Source: Saccoglossus kowalevskii (Eukaryota; Hemichordata; Enteropneusta; Harrimaniidae). Taken from it: a stretch of 30,715 nt of DNA. Position numbers and translations under genes: made by a program. Below the pieces are notes generated by a model that did not search any database, was not told the DNA's origin, and saw nothing but the letters and a program-made list of their open reading frames with translations. Shown one piece after another: positions 23,619-30,715 of the stretch (position 1 is the first letter of the stretch; every line of letters starts with the position of its first letter). The stretch is from NCBI RefSeq assembly GCF_000003605.2, contig NW_003122410.1:851785-882499 (forward strand), given 5' to 3'.

Positions 23619-26600
23619 ATGATGGCTTGGCTCGTATATACGTTAGCGGCTTTTTATTTAGTTCAAATAGTGACTGCACTCGATAATGGATTGGCAAGGA
23701 CGCCTCCAATGGGATGGAACGATTGGGAAAGGTTTCGATGTAATATTGACTGCAACAACGATCCGAATAACTGTATCGGGTGAGTTTATTGTGACATTGA
23801 TTATCGTAACGGTACACATGATTTGGTTATAGATAATCTTAGTGTTCACTATTTGGTGGATGATATGTTGAAAAAAATTGGGGTCCCAAATTACATATAT
23901 GTAGAGCTATTCAGTGTTTTAATGAGTAAATTATTTGCAGTATTATAATAATACGATGATTTCAAAAGTATACTAGATGTAATAATTCATTTGTCCAGTG
24001 AAAGGTGACCTTAGTAATGCGTTAGTTAATTAGTCAGTTCAGTAATAATATGGTCACATTAATCACAGTCCCTTTAGAGGGACTGTGATTAATGTACTAA
24101 TTCTATTAATTTACGTAATATAGTAGTTATACACATGCATTTGTTCAGTAATAAAGTAGTTTCAATAATGCACTAGCTGTATAAATTCATTAATTTGATG
24201 GTTTGAGTAGCCTACTTAGTTTTTAGTTTTCTTATTCCATTACTTTAGTGATACGATTGTTTAAGTAATTTACTAGATGTATACATTTAATGGTTCAGTA
24301 ATACAATGGTTTAAGTCATCAATTAGTTGTATTAATTCATTGGCCAAGTAATACGATGGTTTAATTAGCATACTTAGTTCTGTTATTCCATACTTTTGGT
24401 AATGGTTAAGTAATACAATGGTTTAAGTAATGTACTAGTTGTATTAATTCATTGGCCCAGTAATACAGTGGTTTAAGTCATCTACTAGTTGTATTAATTC
24501 ATTGGCCCAGTAATAAGATGGTTAATTAGTATACTTAGTTTTGTTGTTCCATTGGTTCAGTAATACATTAGTTTAAGTAATGTACTAGATGTATACAATC
24601 AATCGTTCAGTAATACAATGGTTTAGGTCATCTACTAGTTGTATTAATTCATTAGTTCACTAATTCGAAGGTTTAAGTAGCACACTCGTTCAGTGGTTTA
24701 TATTGGTTCAGTCATACAATAGTTCAAGTAATGTATTAGTTAATAATATGTAATATTTCGTTGGTTCAGCATTACGATGATTTTCTTTATAAGTTGTGAA
24801 TGGGTGTAATATTAACAGTTGACGTCACATTATATCACCTTACATTGTAAATGTGTATGGGTGAACATTCTACCTTCCCATAATGCCACTGTGGTGATGC
24901 AAGAAGTTGCCATTGTCGTTGTTGTTATGTTATGTTATATTATATAGCTGTTTTGTTTATTATATCACAAGAGAGAAATTGTTTAGAGACATGATTGACC
25001 GAATAGCATCCGGTGGTTACAAAGATGTGGGATATGAATATGTAAATTTAGACGATTGTTGGATGTCACATGAACGAGATGAGAACAACAGACTGACAGC
25101 AAACTCAACTCGATTTCCAAATGGTATAAAATCATTGGCTGATTACGTAAGTTATGTTCGCTGTACACAACTATACTTTGTCGAGTGGTTTGTGCTCCCA
25201 TTATCGACAGTAACCCAAAATTAGCCGTCAGGCACAACTAGTCAACCATGTGTAGCTAATTTTCTGCACTATTTCAAAACATTCCTGTTTGTTGGTTGTT
25301 ATTTATATTTACATGGTTTATGTAGTTGCACAGCCCAGAAACATCACGTAAGTGAAATCGTTGTAGATATTCAGTATTAGCTTTCATAGTTTACCCTGTA
25401 ACCAAATCAATATAAAGGGTCTTTGAATAGGATGAAATAAACATTTTTGCTGGAATGTGGTCTTGACAAAATTTACGTTTTTTTTAGCAATATTCTTCCT
25501 TGAACTGACATAGTTAAACAATCGCACATGGAGGCAGATTTTGTTTAAAAACTATGTTAGTGAAAAAAATTAAGTTTCTGTACTCGGGTAACGGGTTAGA
25601 TACAATGATGTGCCTAATAATTCACTGAGTTTACATTTCCTATGTCAGTGAGATGACTTAATTTGTATAAAGTGAATTAATTTGTTTAAAGTGTGTTCGA
25701 AATCCATCCTATGACGACCATAGGTGTATTCTGTGAACATAATATTTACATTTTCTGTCTTGATCACGTCCGAAACAATTCAATAAACGATAAACGAGAG
25801 AATATGATATTTACCAATTGCCAGGGAAAGTGTCATGAGCAGTTGTCGGACTGGAATCCAATGTCGTCAATATGAAAGACAATATTTTCTAGTATAAGAT
25901 CATTTTCACCGAAATGTATCACCTGTTAACTTATGAAATCTGACATAGGACTTTCACGAATACTAATACGTTGCTGTCAGAGTATTGCTCCAACTATTTA
26001 GATTTTTGCATAGAACATAATCTTCGTCATGGTGATATAAATTACGTCATATTACAACCAATTACAGGCTCACTCTAAAGGACTGAAGCTGGGTATTTAT
26101 GAAGACTATGGTCTGTTGACATGTGCTGGATATCCTGGTAGTTTAAATTACATGGACATAGACGCACAGACCTTCGCCGATTGGGGAATTGATTATCTTA
26201 AATTTGATGGATGCAATTCACTTCCCTGGACGATGGATAAAGGCTATCCAGAGATGACACGTGCTTTGAACAAAACTGGTCGACCAATCTTTTATTCTTG
26301 TGAATGGCCACTTTATCAACGTGCGGTATTAATTAAGGTATTACAATTTATCATAATCATTTTGATAACAATGATATTATATATAGTATAATCATAGAAT
26401 CGATATATCTATATGTTTGTTTTTTCAGCCAAATTATAATTTGATTCGGGAAAATTGCAATTTATGGCGAAACTTCGACGATATTAACGACTCGTGGGAC
26501 AGTGTTCTGAGTGTGATCAATTTCTATACAAATGAACAAGATAAGTTAATCGCTGCAGCCGGCCCTGGTGGGTGGAACGACCCGGATATGGTAAGCACCT

Positions 26601-27615
26601 GATTTGTTACAAACTAGTAAAGTGTAAAACAATAAACGTATAGTTCTTATGTGTTTTGTATTGACACGTGCAAGTCCATTTACATTATTTCTATGTTTTG
26701 CGAAATTACATTACATCTAATATGACAATTGACCCGGAAGAATAACATAGCATGTGATGGGACAATAGTGATGAATTGCACGAACACACCATAACTCATG
26801 AATTCACATTATCTTTTCTAGCTGGTTATTGGTGACTTTGGTCTGAGTTACGATCAGTCAAAATCCCAGATGGCTATGTGGTCAATATTTGCTGCACCCT
26901 TAATGATGTCTGCCGATCTGAGAACTATTAGCGATGAGGCCAAAGAGATATTACTCAATAAAGAAGTCATTGCTGTGGATCAAGATGCACTTGGAAAGAT
27001 GGGTAGAAGGGTCATCTCGGTAGGTTAAAATCTGACGGTTAAATACGACTCCATCGGTGTATTTTTTTATGTGCTATGTGATAATATTACTGTGACAAAA
27101 CGTGTCTGATATTGGATTTCCGATGCGCGAGGTTTCCTATTCTAGTACGTCGATTTTTTCGTGTTGTCCACTACCTATTTGTCAGTATTACGAATTAAAC
27201 ATCCTCCAGTCTAGTTGTGATGAGATAGATTGATAATTTGACTTGTGGCACTACTAGCTACTAACTAGGAAAACAATATGGCGGATCTGATGAAGTGATC
27301 AGACAAATACACCGTGTCAAGTAAATAGAATGCTTGTAATTTACATTTCAGAGAGGCAACATTGACGTGTGGTGCAGACCACTGGTTGACGGATGTTACG
27401 CAGTGGTGTTTTTTAACAAAGCAGTTGGCGGTGGGCCATCCAACGTCACGGTGACATTGGAGGAGATTGGCTTCACCAAGACTGTCGAGAAGTACGCCCT
27501 CAGAGATTTGTTTCTGCATCGCGATTTGGGAAACTATAACGTAAGAGGCACATTCGTGACCTCGGTCAATCCGACAGGTGTCGTCATGGTGACAGCTTCA
27601 CCGGTCAAATTTTAA
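23619..27615 (+). CDS. GH27 alpha-galactosidase-like enzyme, complete (copy A)
   Basis: Retaining glycosidase of family 27 (human GLA and NAGA), removing terminal alpha-galactose-type sugars, probably in the lysosome or secreted. Exons 23619-23779, 24972-25146, 26068-26337, 26429-26590, 26822-27019, 27352-27615; all phases agree, 1230 nt, 409 aa (human NAGA is 411). Residues 1-20 are a signal peptide, followed by [13 protein letters not shown]. Catalytic set: W36, D81-D82 (LDDCW), Y123, LKFDGC with nucleophile D159, SCEWPLY (189-195), acid/base D220 in WRNFDD, WNDPDM (251-256). Residues 257-409 are the rest of the barrel and a C-terminal beta domain. E191 and L194 match human GLA (E203, L206) rather than NAGA (Ser, Ala), so alpha-galactosidase activity is predicted. 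N-glycosylation sequons include N98 and N180. Two ATGs stand in tandem; the first is chosen because copy B's only start aligns with it. Confidence 0.95.
23940..24780. repeat. Degenerate minisatellite in intron 1 of GH27 copy A, unit about 50-60 bp
   Basis: Variations of a unit containing CAGTAATACAATGG, TTTAAGT, TACTAGTTGTATTAATTCATTGG follow each other through most of the intron (clear copies near 24280-24350, 24390-24460, 24440-24510, 24545-24650). The corresponding intron of copy B is about half as long and lacks it. Confidence 0.85.
24056..24095. repeat. Perfect 18-bp stem hairpin with TTAG loop
   Basis: ACATTAATCACAGTCCCT (24056-24073) and its exact reverse complement (24078-24095) are separated by only four bases. 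It lies in intron 1 of GH27 copy A inside the minisatellite region and does not resemble the repeat unit. Confidence 0.95.
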
Positions 27616-28725
27616 CTATTCAATTTTTCTAGTTATACATTCAGTGATGTTTGTGGTAAAATAATATTTAAACGTGTTAACAATTGTTTCTCAATGTAAA
27701 GTTTTTTGTAAAGTAAAAACTACAAATTTATTGAATTGCGTTATTTTCCTTGGTTAACACATTTTGATATAGATGAAAGTTCGATTCCATGGAATGGACG
27801 GTAATTATATTTACAATGCTGCTAATTTTGTTGGCATTATACACACAGTACAAAATGTCATTTTACTATAAATGGTATGTATTCCACGTGATTTGTGAGT
27901 GAGTAAGTGAGTGAGTGAGTGAGTGAGTGAAACAATTGAGACACCATCGTAACAACAATACTGTTCGTGGGGTTTATACACTTTTTGAAGGACAAATAAT
28001 CTCCTAGATACTCGTATAATACATACATAGTTACATTGAGAGCAGAAACATGTAATATGCTAATATCAAAACCAGATCTCACAGTTAGTATAGGAACCAT
28101 ATACAAACATGTTTCCAGGTTCAATCATGTTAATTAATGGAAAATGTGGGTTATCGGATGTAATAATAGTATAATTCAATAGTTGAGTAATAAGTCGTCA
28201 AATCCAGACATTGCACCTTAGCTGAAGCTGTGCAATCTCAGTTTACAGAATATATTACAGTTATGGAGATAAGAAAATTCCTGTTTACAAGGTATACACA
28301 GTTATATTTAGCAATTATACTTGGTATATGAATAACAGTGTAGTTGGTTTACAATTAGATTAAGAGCATCAGTTCACAGAAATAAACCAACGGCCAGAAT
28401 AATAATGATGGTCACATGTCCAAGAATGTACGATTCTCTAAAACTGTGGTCAAATTGTATACCATGGCAACCCCAATGAAGGACGTCCACAGTTTACGTA
28501 ACTCGCATATATATGTGTGGAGAAAACTGTTTTTGAGGATTAGGAATTTCAAATCTCGTCAAAACGCTATTTTGGGAAGGTATAGACATATAATTATTAC
28601 CCCCTTAACTATTAAGCAAGGGTCGATTAAAGGGCGCTGATAAGATATGCCATGTACTTTTAGAGATTAAGTTAATTGGTGGTGCGTACTACACTTTAGA
28701 CTCGGTACTCAGTCAAAACATCAAG
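27616..28725. other. Intergenic region between GH27 copies A and B
   Basis: It begins with the 3' UTR of copy A (homologous to 21276-21436 behind the pseudogene). A (GTGA)n microsatellite lies at about 27893-27930. It must include the promoter of copy B, but no clear TATA box or initiator can be named. Just before the start codons, copies A and B share a diverged leader. Confidence 0.6.
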
Positions 28726-30659
28726 ATGAAGGCATGGCTCTTATATCTGTTTATGATGTTATATTTCGTTAAAATATCGACTACACTCGACAATGGATTG
28801 TCAAGGACGCCTCCAATGGGGTGGATAGATTGGGAAAGGTTCCGATGCAACGTCGACTGCAACAACGATCCGAATAACTGTATTGGGTGAGTTCATGTCA
28901 GGTCAACATAAAACAATGATTAACACCATACTCTCTGTACAATCCGAAATGAACACGCGCATGTCTAGGGAAGTATATAATGTATACAATGTATTTTTCC
29001 GTTTGCGTGTATTACCGTCGTACAGGATAAGGGGGATTCCTTATTTGGTGATTGTACTTATAACTTATCTGATAATTAAGAAGTTAATATGCGAGCTAAT
29101 TAAATGTCATTGAAATTTGCTGTATTTTTCTGTGACATCTTCTTTTGAGATATATATTAACTGAATCTCGGTCGTTATACAATGTAGTTCTATTTCGTTT
29201 AGTTCTGTTATTTTCTCTGACCAAAAATAATGCTAGTTTGAACACCCCTGTCACGTTACAAAATTGGTTCATCAATGTTTTTTAGTTCAGAGACTATGTC
29301 ATAGTCAAAATACAATTGGGTGTATCTATGTGGCAATTGTTTGCTATACCACGGCAATAATAGCGTGATTCGTATATATGTTTTGTTTTTATTCCCAACG
29401 CGTTTTTAGTGCTGATATGTTGATCTTATTATACGGTTATTTTGTGTTTTTGTTTACATGAAGAGAGAAATTGTTTAGAGACATGATTGATCGAATAGCA
29501 GCCGATGGTTACAAAGATGTGGGATATGAATATGTAAATTTAGACGATTGTTGGATGTCACATGAACGAGATGAGAACAACAGACTGACAGCAAACTCAA
29601 CTCGATTTCCAAATGGTATAAAATCATTGGCTGATTACGTAAGTAATGCTGAGCTGTATACATGTACTTGCTTGTGTGAGTTGCGCCCTCAGTGCCGACT
29701 GTAAACCCAATAAAGCCGCCGGTGAGGGCATAACACGTAGGGAACTATATTCATATAGTGCTGTAAACATGTCTTGCTTATAAGCACCGTGTTATAAAGC
29801 ATCTCCATAGTGGTATTTGTACGCCGGCACAGAAAAGCACAGAAATAAAGCGCCGCAATTTTTGTATTTATAATAACAGATACCATGCTATTACAGGCTC
29901 ACTCTAAAGGACTGAAGTTGGGTATTTATGAAGACTATGGTCTGTTGACATGTGCTGGATATCCTGGTAGTTTAAATTACATGGACATAGACGCACAGAC
30001 CTTCGCCGATTGGGGAATTGATTATCTTAAATTTGATGGATGTTATTCACTTCCCTGGACGATGAATAAGGGCTATCCGGAGATGACACGTGCTTTAAAC
30101 AAAACAGGCCGACCAATCGTATTTTCATGTGAATGGCCGTTTCACCAACAAAAGGCTTCAATTAAGGTAATTAAATTATATAGCAAGAAATATAGATAAC
30201 AGTATAAAAACGCGAATGCGCATGCGTCCCTGATTTATCTGTACGTACAGGTAATTCAAAGCGCAGGTGCATCGAAAAAATATTATTCAGACTTGATGCT
30301 AACCCACGTCGACTTTTTGTTTAATAATTCATTCGTTTGATTCATTTGCATTGCACATGTTTTTGTTAATGGTGGTGTATAGACCATGTGGAAACGTTGT
30401 TATTTAAATGTTACATGAAGACTTTAAACAAACTTAATATATATGTAATATTCGCGGGATAAAATATAGTACATAAACTCTGATTTTTATTTTTCAGCCG
30501 AACTATAAACTGATTCGTAAAAATTGTAATTCGTGGCGTAACTTCAAGGATGTTCAAGACTCCTGGGACAGTGTTATGAAAATAATTGATTTCTATACAA
30601 AAGAACAAGATACATTAATCGCTGCAGCGGGGCCGGGAGGGTGGAACGACCCGGATATG
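28726..30659 (+). CDS. GH27 alpha-galactosidase-like enzyme, copy B (exons 1-4, cut by window end)
   Basis: Tandem paralogue of copy A. Exons 28726-28886, 29464-29638, 29897-30166 and 30498-30659 have exactly the same lengths (161, 175, 270, 162) and phases as in copy A; exons 5 and 6 lie beyond the window. The signal peptide is about 20 residues, followed by [13 protein letters not shown]. The core catalytic residues are kept: LDDCW, LKFDGC with nucleophile D159, WRNFKD with acid/base D220, WNDPDM. The specificity loop differs: SCEWPFH instead of SCEWPLY. By human GLA numbering that is Phe at 206 and His at 207, both in the galactose pocket. No stop or frameshift is seen, so it appears functional with possibly altered substrate choice. 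Parts of exons 2-3 are nearly identical to copy A while exons 1 and 4 and the introns are diverged. Confidence 0.95.
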
Positions 30660-30715
30660 GTAAATTGTGGAATTCTTAACTTAGTGCACACAGACGTAAA
30701 TTTAAAATGTAATAC

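Noticed and set aside
27770-27800. GTTCGATTCC resembling a tRNA B box
   Set aside because: No matching A box at the right distance and no cloverleaf could be drawn.
28416-28640. 74-codon frame just upstream of GH27 copy B
   Set aside because: No motif, no counterpart upstream of copy A, and it lies in the probable promoter region.

Overview
This is animal genomic DNA: spliced genes with GT-AG introns, low GC, a decayed LINE, short terminal-inverted-repeat elements, satellites and microsatellites, and one run of Ns. The protein families and repeat style fit a marine invertebrate, but the species cannot be settled from the window.

Layout. 1-3161 is intergenic, with a (TA)n tract, a foldback repeat and a 150-bp tandem duplication. 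3162-9982 on the minus strand is a nucleobase-ascorbate transporter gene (SLC23 family). Twelve coding exons can be joined in phase into 596 codons plus stop; only the first coding exon with the start Met is not found. About 10990-13960 is a dead CR1/L2-type LINE on the plus strand, split by an unidentified 1.2-kb segment. 13961-16914 has nothing I can name. 16915-18535 is a long purine-rich tract that flips to pyrimidine-rich. 18697-21275 is a broken last exon of a glycoside hydrolase family 27 gene, cut in two by a 2.3-kb insertion that carries a (TG)n tract, the assembly gap and a ~148-bp satellite. 22510-23379 is a small TIR element flanked by TTAA. 23619-27615 is a complete six-exon GH27 gene (409 aa, alpha-galactosidase-like), and 28726-30659 holds the first four exons of a second GH27 gene that runs off the window.

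The three GH27 sequences (one broken, two apparently sound) form a tandem family on the plus strand. The two sound copies encode secreted or lysosomal enzymes predicted to remove terminal alpha-galactose. They are nearly identical over a stretch that is continuous only in the spliced mRNA, and they differ at the residues that set substrate choice. The SLC23 gene is transcribed away from them and shows no functional link.

No wholly new system was found. The most interesting points are the mRNA-contiguous homogenised tract between the GH27 copies, the altered specificity loop in the second copy, an array of duplicated 3' splice sites next to an SLC23 exon, a GC-AG intron required by reading phase, and unusual substrate-site residues in the transporter.
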